From positions 9,920,001 through 9,984,000 of the forward strand of contig CM034105.1 of assembly GCA_019914945.1 (NCBI GenBank): 64,000 nucleotides of DNA. Direction: 5' to 3'. Positions 11,301 to 23,300 of the stretch are shown piece after piece. Made by a program: the position numbers and the translations under genes. The notes beneath the pieces are model-generated. The model worked only from the letters and a program-made list of their open reading frames with translations, ran no database searches and was not told the origin of the DNA. Each line of letters starts with the position of its first letter. Position 1 is the first letter of the stretch. Source of the DNA: Typha latifolia (lineage: Eukaryota; Streptophyta; Magnoliopsida; Poales; Typhaceae).

Positions 11301-14300
11301 AGATAGAGGGTTGGGAAGGAGAACTTCAATATTTCATCAATAATCCTCAATTAGGTTGCTTTCCATATATTTAGAGGCTAACCTAACAAATAAAATAATC
11401 AAAAGATAATTCTAGGACCATGTAGTTCGCCGATTGCGTTCGAACGTGGTCGAACGCAGTTAATGTATTCTCTGTCATTGCGAACGTGTGCAGACATTCA
11501 AACGATGCGTTTGAACGACGTTCGATAGCCACGTTCGAATGACGTTCGATAGCCACGTTCGAATGACGTTCGATAGCCACGTTCGAACGCGACGGTCAGA
11601 AATCTTATTCTTCCAAAATAAAAGTTATTTTTAAAACAAAAGTCAGGCCTCAAGCCATATCTAGCTGAATTGTATCAGTTATAAAAAGTGCATGATGGGT
11701 ACGTAGCATACAAGGGGTTTTACTATATGCAGTGGGTAATGAGCGCCATGGTGGGTGACATGTGCCCAAGGCATGGTCTTGATAATATGAAGTAAATTTA
11801 CTTTTCTAAATCTATCTAACTTCTATGTAGTCTACATGAAAGACATATAACTATGTAATTAAGCAAGTCTATCATAATATCACCTTAAATAACCTAATTA
11901 AAAGTTAGCAATTCATTAATAATCAAGAAAAGAAATATTTTTGCTTGTCTGCTTCTAGATATTTAAGACAAACAGACAAGCATGGATTTCTTACTGCAGG
12001 CATTACAGGAATTCCTACGGTCTTTGCACTGAATGGTGGGGAAGAATGAAAAAGATGTGAAAAAGAAGGAAAATCTAGTAGCATATAATGAAAAAGTCAA
12101 ACTTAAGAATCGGGCAAGACCGGTAAAAAAAACAAAAAAAGCAAAACATGCTAAATAAGAAAAAAAGTGTGAAATCTAACCAAAATGCTATTTCGGTCCG
12201 CCATATCTGGCACCACCTCTGTTTCAGCCCGCCAATCGGGAGCTATGGACCAAAACGCCATTTAGGGCTGCTACACTAAACTTCAAACTGTTTTTGGAAC
12301 ATTGTGCCCTAGTATGCAGAGGATGGAGAAAATCAAGAGGATGATGAGATTAACTTTGGGAATGCAATGTTGAGATTGGATCCTTAGACAAAGGAGCTTG
12401 ATGCTTTAGGAAGGAAATAGTCTGGATAAGATTATTAGGCCTTCCTTTGAAAAGATGGGAGTGTTGATGAGTTTAATAAATTTGTAGCTCCTTTTGGTGT
12501 TATGGAGATGGTAACAATAGAACCTTGTTACGTGCAAATCTCAAGGTTGCTAGATTGAAGATCATTTGTCAAGATTTTAGATGATACATTAGAAAGTGAA
12601 AGTGGTGGCTAGTGGTTGTGTATATGAAGTATTATGTGTAGTGGAATGGATCCAAAGTGGGGCTAGAATGAAATAAATTATAAGGATGATTACGTAGGTG
12701 AGATACCGACACTTGGCATGGGGTGTGCCACTGACATAATCTCGTATTGGGCTCTGACCTATGTCGATCGGCATGGGGAGCGTGCTGGTCGATGTTGCCC
12801 ATGTTGATTGACATGAGTAGATTTTTGTGTGTCATTTGAAACCCATTAAGGACCAGCAAATGGTGGGTCTTTTTGCCAACCATTTCCAAATAGAAAAAGT
12901 TGAAGTTGGAGGAGAAAGATAGGGGAAATAGAGGAGATTTAGGAGGTATTTAAGATATCTTCTTCAAATCCTATTAAAAGGTAAAATTTTATTTCATTCT
13001 CTCAAGTTATTTTCTTTATTTTATAATTTTAAAAACTAATTTCGGGTGTAAAATGATACATATAGCTTATTTTGCTAGATATCATTTGTAAGATTTTTTC
13101 TAGTATATCTAGCATTTTGGTGTTAGATCTACAGAAAAATACCCTTAAAATTGTAAAGGACAAAATGGATTTCCTCTAATTTTTGCCCCAAATTTAGAGA
13201 CATCCAAAAATAGGACAAATTCATTCAAATTGGGTTAAAATTGTTATAAGAACATGTGAATTTGAATCCAAATTTTTTACAATGTAGGCTTTGCTATATG
13301 TAGTCAAACCACAAATATGTATATAAACCCTAAAAAATATACTAGAGGCGTGCCTGTAGCTTGCTTGTGCTAACGGGGTATTGGCACGACATTCCTTGAT
13401 CTAACAAGTAGGTACTAAAAGAGGACATGTAGAAGGAGCAATAGAAGGTTGGAAGAGTTGGGAGAATTGGAAGTCACCCTTTGGCACATAGGACAAACGT
13501 GCTAAATCCTCTTTCAAGGCTTATTTTGAGAAGACTTGTCATGCTGACCGGCACTTGTTGTGTCGATAATGGCACGACACTTTGGCATAGGGTGTGCTAG
13601 TGGCACACCCTTGTGCAGAGCCATGCCGACTGGCACAGGTGCATGCTGAGCTGTGCTGAATCGGCATGGCTACGTGCCTTCTGGCACCGCATGTGGAGCC
13701 TTTTTTTAAATTTTTTTAAATTTTCATTAATCATCATCAAATCAACTTTAGTTCCCTTGCATGTTCAATATTCATATCATATTATATCATAGGAGAATTA
13801 AAAAATTCATATTTATGTGAAGATTATGTAAGATGTTACAACAAGCAATACTATCAGTGTAGTTGCTTAGCCCATCTTATATCAATCACCTTCCACTATT
13901 TCTTGTGGCCGTTACCAGTGCCAATATTCTTTTTAGAGGAAGTCTATTTCAGATTTGTCGTCAGTGCCAACCATCCAAAAAACCTTGACAAGGGGCTCGA
14001 AATTGTAATACAAAATTCAACCACATTCTGAAATTCATTTCCAAGCATAATCTTTGTTGGTTTCTTACCAGTGACTCATTCCTTGAGTTTCATCTTATTG
14101 ACTTCAGTAAGCTCTTATGATGTCAATATTCATCTCAAATTATCTTTTTGCCTCTCAATGATTTATAGTGCAAGAAAATGAGTAGCAAAATGAGTAATGT
14201 CTGATCTAATAACCTCTCTAATTTTGGTTCAAATTTAAGACCCACCTATGGCTTTAGATGAAATTAGCAATCATCTAAACCTGGGAAATTGTATCTTTAA

Positions 14301-17300
14301 TGTTCGATTCCTTTGATATGCCCTCCAACATCAATCAATATACCAGTGTCATCTTCTGCATCAATAGTTTCGTAGCAGCCTTGTAGTTTGCCCTATTCAT
14401 CATTCCTGCTCGAACTATGCTATTTCTCCAATTTCTTCCACCCATCATCCATCAATTTAAAAATATAATAGCATTTTTGAAGTAACTGATAACATCAACC
14501 GACTCCAAAAGACTATGCCAATGGAGGAATACAATAAGAAATTTATAGTATTTCTTCTATTTTGAGCTGCTGACTAGTCACACATCAATGTGCGTGAAAA
14601 TTCATCCCAATATGGCTTCAAAGAGCCATTATAAGTCTGTTGCTCCTGTACCTCTATGTTGAAATACTCCTGTACCTCTATGTTGAAATACTTATTAGAA
14701 ATTTCATAATTAAGCAGAGCTACACTAGTCTTATCCTCTTGTATTGCGTCTACAATAGTGTGATAATACAGGATTGCCAACTGAATTGAACAGGATATGA
14801 TTGTAGAAGAAGAATTTAGAAATAGCTTTGCTGATCCTGTTCTTCACATTCTTTATCCTCTCATTGTAGTCTCTATGGTTGTCTGTGTCCTCCCTCACCT
14901 TCTGCATAGGTAGAAATTGGACCATTATCACAACATCCCTGTCTCAGCGAACCCCCCTAATGTTAGAAGATCTAGCCCCATCTAGGCTAGGACCTGCACT
15001 AGTATTTGCACGACCACTGCTTCCTCCAACATGAACAGATGAAGAGCAACACATCTCCTGCACATATGTCTGCCTACTAAGTTTTTTGCAATTCTCATGT
15101 CCCTATTTTCATTTTCATCACTGATGGAATCATCATCTTCAACCTCAATTTGTGCCGAATTTAGCATCAACCCCTTACGGACCATCACGGCTCTTTTTTT
15201 TTACCTTTGTTTGTATTAGTCCTTCACATTTATGTAATCATGAATTTGTAGTCTCATCTTATTCTTAGAATACAAATTTGAGGTCAATGTTAGCCGAATT
15301 TTTCGAACCGTGGAACTACTATAAAGTAGTTTCATTAGAAGATAAAAGAATTTTATTTCCGGATAGTAATTTCTATGTGAATGCAATATAAGATGCTAAA
15401 ATTATTCTCCATTTTAGTTTCTACATTGTTCTTAACTTTGGCAAACTTTGTTGTTTAGTTAAATTAGATAAACTATCATATAATTGTAAAATTGACAATA
15501 AGTGACAAAAGAATGACAAAAATATGGTTTATATAAAGGTTATTAAGGGGAGAACTAATGTGGAGTGAATGACAGAGAATATTTAAATTTCATGTTACTC
15601 CATTTTAGTTGCATAGAGGACAACCAGACAAAATTATAATGTTAAAGACATTTTATGTTTTCTTTGAAGGGCCTTTTGCATAATTGCCAATGGAAAATTT
15701 TCAAATACCATAGATGTCACTACATTCCTCAAAATATCTTAATTGCTATAGAGATAAGGAGTGAAAACGAGTCGGATTAACTCCGACCCGACCTGCTATT
15801 TGACCTAATTCGGATTGGATCCGGATAAAAAATTTCTATCCGATTCGTATACAGATAGAATTTTTGAAAAACACCCAGATACCGATTTGGATACGGGTCG
15901 GATATAATTTTCGGATTCCGATATGGATATCGAATATCCGTTTACCTGTATATTTTTTTGAATGATTTATAGTTTTTAGTTTACTTATTTAAATAGTGAA
16001 TATTGATATTGTTACTAATGATGTGTTATATATTATTTGTAGAGATTAATTTCTCTATTCGAAAATTATCCGTATTTGTTTAGTTAGGATATGGTTTTAA
16101 ATTTTGTTATCTGTCCAATATCCGTATCCAAACTAAAAATATGGATTCGGATGTGGGTTACCCTTTTACACCTCATTGGAAACGAGCCATAAACTATCTA
16201 ATGCTAATCGATATCATAGTACAGGAGGATCAAAATTAGTATCTAATATTCGTGTATATTCTTCTAAAAATAACCATAATGTATTTTTTAAAAGAGTGCA
16301 ACAAATTCAATGGAAATTATGATTTTTTAAAGCAACGATTACCGTCCATAAAGCATGAATACGGATACGGATATGACACGATTTGGGATATGTGAACGAC
16401 AAATCTTGAAAAATATGGATACACTATGCTTAGGTTATGTAACTTATATATGTATATATTTATGTGTACACATATATATTACTAGTGTACTTGCGATTTC
16501 TTAATTAAGGTATAGTATATTATTGTTGTGTGTGATAATTTTTCTAAGGGGACCTTCAAATTATCTTACCAGCAATACCAAAAGGTCCAATATATTATAT
16601 AATATGTTACTAAGATATAAGATAAACGAGCGAATTCAATCTATAAGTTATAGAGAAATTTGCATATGACACCCTGCTTTTTAACAAAATTATAGTTTAC
16701 ACTCTACATTTTCACTTTTTGCAAATTGAGTCTTATAATTTAGCGAATATGTGTAGAAAACACTTTGCTGTTAGATTTGTTAGCTAAAATCAACCGAACT
16801 TCTAGGTTAAGTTAACTATACTAAGAAGATTTTGAAAATACTATCAACCAAGTTATACTTATCTAACTTATACTAACTCAACTCAATCTAAATAAACTTA
16901 GCCTAACTAAACCCAATCTATATCAAAGGCATTTTAGTTATTCTAAAAAGAAAATATCTTTTAAGTAACGAAATATTCTCATAGTGTTAGTTCAAATTTA
17001 ACCCAAGGTGTTTTTTGCACATCGCTAAATTATAGGGCTCGATTTATAAATAGTAAAAATGTAGGGTGTAAACCACAATTTTATTAAGAAGCAGGGTGTT
17101 ATATGCAAATTTTTTTAGATTATATAGATCGTAAATAAACGCGCATTGAATGTTTACGGAAAGGAGACTTCACATATGATAAGAAATGAAACGTCATAGT
17201 CTCTTTAACTTTACTCATATTCATAGGAATCTCAGAAGCATCCACAAAGTACCTAAGAAGTATTCGATGATAAGTACCCACAAGGACCACAACATTAATT

Positions 17301-20300
17301 TTATTTTTAAAATAATTTAGATACTTTTAAGGAAGTATTTGATGCATATCTTGAAATATTTGATGAGTCTTGTATCAGATATGGCATCCAACACGGATAC
17401 AACAAGAGTATGTCTATTAGCCGGGCATCCTAGCATTAATTGACGACAATAGTTAATTCAGTTTAGGGGCAAAATTGTTTTTAATTCAAATCATTAGAAT
17501 AGTGATGGGTTTTTGTACTGAAAGATCGGCTATGGAACGATTCTTTTAAGATCTGGATGTAATACAAGAATCAGTCCGCGCAACCGTGGAAAAATATTCG
17601 TCAAATATTCTCCGGTAGTCAAAAAATTACGAAACTAAGTGGAATCAATTCGTAACTTTTTGATCTACAACTTTCATATTTATGCCCTTCACAGATTCGA
17701 ATTGCAACTGTGACTAAAACACGAAATAATGTGGGTGATAGTGGTGGTGATGGGTGGAGTGGATGTTAGGGTTATGGATGGGTATGGAGATGGAGGTGGA
17801 TGGTGGATGTGATTAAAGGATATAGATGAAGGTAACGAAGTGGTCGAAATCCTAAAGAAGAGGGGTGGCTCGACAGTCGAGGGAGATTAGAAGTTAGGAG
17901 AAACCTTGCCAATATTAGAGGTGGAAGGATGGTGAAGAAGGAGGAGAGAGATTAGGGTAGATAGATGATAGAGAGGTAAGAAATCAATATTCCAATAGCA
18001 TAATGAATTTGGCTGCCATCCATATATTTATAGAGGCTAGCCAATAAGTCCTAAAACAATAAGTAACCCTAATTCTAGAGGATTCTCGCCGATCGCGTTC
18101 GAACGCGCCCGATTGCGTTCGAACGCACAAAAAGCATTTCTCGTATGTGCGAACGCGATGTAGGCGTTCGAACGCGCCCGACCGCGTTCGAACATGCATT
18201 ACACGTTCTCTGTATTTGCGAACCTGATGCAGGCGTTCGCAAGGGCGTTCGAACGCGATCCCTCCTCCGTTCGAATGCGACCTACATGAATTTTATTTTA
18301 ATAAAAATAAACAACTAATGCAGTAAGAAAAGATCCTAACTAAATGTATCAAATAGCTTGAAGGTAGATCTACTAGTTTAACGCTATCTTTAAGGTTCAA
18401 TTAAATGATCTATCCTTTTCATTTTTCAAGATTTACATAATTTATGAAAATAATTGGGGAAAAAAGAATTTCATCAAATAATTTCTACTTATGCAGAAGT
18501 TTTGCCCAAATTTATAAAATTTGGATTGCAAATATCCATATTGAGTTAATTTTACATGTTACTATGCCAGTTTTGACCCAGTTGAATAATTTCAACATCT
18601 TAATTTTAGAATTTTGAATATTTGGGGCAAAATTTGGTGAAATTAAATTCTTTCTTTGGTTCCTACATTTTGAAGATTATTTTTCATAGATCTTACACTA
18701 GATCTATGTAGAATGATTCTTATATCTAGCTTCATTTTGCTAGATCTAGGATGATTAATCTTGGATTTGGATTGTAAACCAATGAAAATAGGAAGACAAA
18801 ATAAGAAAAAATACACCTTTTGATAAGACTTGAAGTTCCCAACCTTGGATCAAAATCTTTGCCTCTTCTAGATCTCTTTTTTCTTGTCCTCTTCTTTTCA
18901 GCTTGGGTAACAAATGTGTGAACAAAGAGACAACAAAAATGGGTCTCGTTGAGTAAGATAAATGGTTAATGAGTGGCATTCGATATGTTCCACTCGATAA
19001 CTTAACTCGTATCGAGCAATACACTTGATACTGACTGCACGAGATCTACCGACACAGCAAGTGTTGGTGATCCTTGCTTAAAGAAGGTAGTGGCATATTT
19101 GATATTATAAAGGTTCCAATGGCGATTATTTGGAAAAACCCTTATGAGAAATACTTCAGATTGCAAAATTTCTTGAGAATAGCATTTGAGCTTTGCAGGA
19201 ACTCATTGTTGAGTCAAATTGCTCTAAGAATTTAATATCTACAGTATATGTTGATGTGCAGGTAAGGCATTATTACTATCGCCTCGTCAGACGCATGAAT
19301 AAGCTGCTTGGTCCTGGATTTTATCTTGATGCAAAAAACTCCAAGGATACCAATGCTGCAATGCTTCGATGGTAACTTCTATTATTGTGTCTGATTAGCA
19401 TGGTAAATTAGTTCATGGCTGCAAATAACTTGTATTAACGTGTGCTGTTATCTCTCCTTAGTAATCATAGAAATGAGATTAAAAAGATTTTTGGTATCTT
19501 AAAATTGAATGATTAAGCAAAGGTTAGCACTTACCAGCATTGCTGCTCATTGTCCACATGTTCGGTGTGCAACTATACACATTTGATGTTTCATACATTA
19601 GATTAGCTTCCATAACTTAATAGCTGATCAAGTCTAATATGGCGCTGCTGAACATGCAAATGTGTGTAGGGTGTACACTTAGGCCTATATGATGAATGAA
19701 ACCCTCCTTGATTCTTGCACATTGAGAATTAAAAGTTTGAATTGTGGTCATATACATTTTTGACAGTAACGATCATTTATTTATTATATTCAAGCTTTGT
19801 TTTTTTTTTGTTTCAAAGGCATTAGGTAGCTTGGTTCTTTGTAAATTGTTTTCCAAGTTGGTTTCTAAAATATGTTGTCTTTGAATTATGAATTGACTCT
19901 TAGATGCTATCATTTCAGCATTGCAAGACATTACTTTGTATAAAGCACATGGGGGTAAATGGCTGATGTGGCTTTGGATAAGAAACATGCCAATATAGGA
20001 AAAAGAGTAAGATACACATATCTATGGCCAAGGATAGAAAAGATAGGCATAAGTGGATCCCTCTTTCCACCTCGAAGTACCTTTCCTCTACTAACATGAC
20101 TAGATAGACAAAAGAGGGAAAATAACCCACCAAGCCATGGGGAAAAGACACCTAGATCATGCAGAAAAAACATGGAATCCACTACAAAAGAGAAGAGAGG
20201 AGAAAAGGGAGAAGAAGAGAGAGGAGATGAATGTAGATTTCCACGAGAATAATATTTTATTCAAAAAAAATTATGATAAATTTTTCTTCTTTTCAGAATT

Positions 20301-23300
20301 TTCCTCAATTCTATATAAGAGATGAGATGACATCATATCGTAATCTAAACAAATGAGAATTTTTCCTAATCCAATCTGTTACTAAACTAAGAATTTATTA
20401 AACTCAAAGTCAACCAAATCCTAAGAAAACTTATTAAAAAAAAACTACAACTAGATCTCTTAGATTTTAGTAGTTTTGACCAAATAAGATCCTATATAAA
20501 TAAATCTAATTTTTAGGTAAAAATAATTAAATACATCTGAGAGTTGACAAAGAAATTTTGCCATCAATAGTTGTGAAATATTATGTCCATCCATCTTGCA
20601 AGCACAATCATTTTACTATAGTATGTTGTCAGAGTTTAGCAATTGCCATGAAACCCATTGAATTGACAATCCTAAATGCAAATAGAGAATAGCAAGGCAT
20701 CATCATCTTGCACGGTTGTTACCGTACTAAATAATTACCAAGCTCCTTATTTTGCTAGATAGATTGTTCACCCTGCTTAGCACTAGATATAAGATGATAA
20801 TCCGAGCAACACTAGACTTGGTGAAATATGATCGAAGGTGTCCCTAAAAATCAACTGCAGTAGTAAAGCAAATAATATTCGGGTGAAGATCTTTGTCAAT
20901 GGAGGCAATCAAATATGCCCAATACTATCATGAGTAGGGGTGAAAACGGGTCGGATTAAGTTCAACCCGACCCGCTATCCGATCCGGATCAGACCGGATA
21001 CGGATAGGAAAATCCTATTCGATCCGGATTCGGATACGGATACTGATAGTCATTTACAAAAATGCCCGGATCCGGATCTAGATACGGATAGCCTTTCAGA
21101 AAAAAATTCGGATCCAGATACGGATACGGGTATAGTTAATTTTATCGGATACGGATTCGGATAACGGATATCCGTTTACCCGCTTAATAAATACCCAACT
21201 AAACCCTACCCTCTACTCATCTTCCGTCTAGCCATCTCTCCCAAATCTCCTCGATCCAAAAATGCCCGCCGCCTCCATCTAAAATCCATCATCGCCATCA
21301 CCGCCCTCCCTCCTTCGACCCTCCCTCGTCGAGCTTGACCCTCCTCCATCGGCTCTCCCTCGTCGAGCTCGGCCCTCCCTCGTCAAGCTCAGCCCTCCTC
21401 CACCGGCCTTCCCTCCACGGGTCCTCGAGCTCGATCCTCCCTCCTTGAGCTTGGTTCTCCCTCCCTCCACCAGCTCTCCCTCCTCTAGCTCGGTCCTCCC
21501 TCCCTCCAACCTTAAATTTTTCCCCTCTGCAAATAGCCATTAGAGAACACTTTGTAGAGTTGCAGTCCTGCTCCACGAAAGGACCAGTAGGGCTTAGATG
21601 GAACATTGAGGACGTGGGGGCACCAACCACCAGTAAGGAGGAGCTCTAAAAATTGGAGGTCAATCATAGAGGTGAATATTATTGGCCTGTTGTTGCATGA
21701 ACTAATTATCCATTATTCCTACTACTTGGAGGATTTTTCAAAGTGCATTCAATGTGTAACCCTTGGTGTAGACCATTTCATCTTGTGACAATTTATTATT
21801 ATTCTTTTTTTTTCTTTCCCTAAATTCATATGATTATATTTGAGATGTTTTAGAAAATGGCTATGAATGAAGTAATGAATTCAATTGTATCATTTCATTC
21901 ATAGCCATTTTCTTTTTTACTATCAGATGAATCAATTGTATTACAGTAAGAGCATAATTTGATTTTTCTTGGAAATCTTATTTATCTGTGCAATTATAAA
22001 ATAGTGTATTGCTGGAAGAGGAGAGATTTACTTAAAAAATATTTTATATTGTTCCTTGTTGTCACCTTATTATAGTTAGAAGCCACGTTTTCAAAAATAT
22101 TTTATATTGTTTAAAATTTGATACATATCTGTTTAAGATCCGAAAATTTATCCAAAAATTATCCAATCCGTATCCGAAAACTATCCGATCTGTATCCGAA
22201 AACTATTCGATCCGTATCCGAAAATTATCCGTATTCGTTTTCTTAGGATATGGTTTTAATTTTTGGTATCCGTCAAATATCCGTATCCGGATAAAAAATA
22301 TGGATCCGGATATGGGTTGAGCACTATCCGATCTGTATCCGATCTGTTTTCACCCCTAACCATGAGCCTTCCAAATAGCATATTCTTTGGAGACATTAAA
22401 TAGCAAAAGAGTAAATTTGTCGAGATGCTTAAAGAGATTATGACCATCAAGTGCACTCTCTATGGAGGAAGACCAATATGGCCAATTAGCAGCGTTTACA
22501 AACATTAAATCAGCGGAAGGAAGGTAATCAAGGGCTGGATTAGGATTAGCCGTTTGGAGCAGTAGTAGATTCAAGCAGTGGCAGCTATCATAAGAAAATA
22601 GAAGCAATAGCAAGCAAGTAGAAGAAGTAACAATAGGAAAAAGGAAAACCAAACCAGCAAGAAAGGGATGGGGGAAGATAACACAATCTCTTCCCATGCT
22701 TGTAGGTGAGCGGTTGTCATTTTTGTTGCATGATCAAGCTCTCGAATCACCAATATGACTAGAGGTCCAAGGAAGGTGATAACTTCGATGGCAGGAAGCA
22801 CGTTGGGTTTGATAATGACCACCGGTGTGGGCACAGGCTAGTGTTTCGGATTTGGATCAGCCGTCGACAGTGGATCCTTACCGCAGGGCAGATAGCGTGA
22901 GCCAACTGCAGCACTAGATCGACATCCTTCTCCGTGACAAGGTTTGCGTCGCGCTCAAAGTTGCCTACGGAGGGGAGATTGACGTTGGACTCGAGATTGA
23001 CTTTCTCCACCATTGATAAGGTCTGCACCGCGCTTGATGTCATCAAGGGAGAGGAGATTGATGTCTCGCTTGATATCGACTCTTGCAAGGAAGCTGGCGA
23101 AGGAGGAGAGGGAGAGGGTGGATACGCTGGATTGAGATGCTGTTATGCCTTGACATCAAGCATAGCCTTTTAACTCGGAGGATGGGGTGGGCTTTGATAC
23201 CATGTAATGAGTAGAGAAGCTCTAGGTCTTTCTTATTAAAGTATAAATACATGGTACATGGGGTAGGTTATCCCTCCGGTATAATATAAGAGTATACATA

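Larger units (their letters stand above)
6750..11677 (-). mobile_element. Ty3/gypsy LTR retrotransposon, internally deleted, minus strand, in TKI1 intron 3
   Basis: Complete boundaries are visible. The two LTRs (6750-7459 and 10885-11677) both begin TG[T/G]TACGAT and end ..GTATCA. GTTAT flanks the element on each side (6745-6749, 11678-11682), a perfect 5-bp target-site duplication. A primer-binding site lies next to the right LTR and a purine-rich tract next to the left LTR, so the element reads right to left, antisense to TKI1. The internal region is only ~3.4 kb and carries, in order, gag, protease, reverse transcriptase and part of RNase H. No integrase is recognisable before the 3' LTR. 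Frames are broken and catalytic residues altered, so it cannot move by itself. Confidence 0.9.
5339..19261 (+). other. TKI1 intron 3, 13.9 kb, transposon-filled
   Basis: Donor GTATAT at 5339 and acceptor TTGATGTGCAG ending at 19261, with exon 4 resuming [11 protein letters not shown] in frame. Recognisable contents, left to right: unremarkable AT-rich sequence (5339-6740), a Ty3/gypsy element (6750-11677), a repeat (12.6-13.7 kb), a decayed hAT transposase (13.85-15.19 kb), a hAT-like MITE (15755-16176), a long-TIR MITE (16656-17112), a family-G LTR (17533-18351) and a repeat arm (18.4-19.05 kb). I see no additional exon of this gene inside. Confidence 0.9.
20640..23189 (-). pseudogene. Ty1/copia-like gag fragment, interrupted
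   Basis: Minus-strand reading at 22359-22560 gives [20 protein letters not shown] then [17 protein letters not shown], the characteristic start of plant copia gag (an N-Y-x-x-W..S-x-x-x-A-L-x-G-H-x-L-like pattern). The frame resumes on the other side of the hAT insertion (below 20934) with gag-like sequence such as [14 protein letters not shown] and [10 protein letters not shown], interrupted by stops. No protease, integrase or RT follows, so only the 5' end of the element remains. Confidence 0.6.

Noticed and set aside
21279..21630. Gly/Glu/Arg-rich minus-strand frames in the hAT element
   Set aside because: Produced by the CTCCCTCGTCGAGCTCG minisatellite; no transposase similarity.
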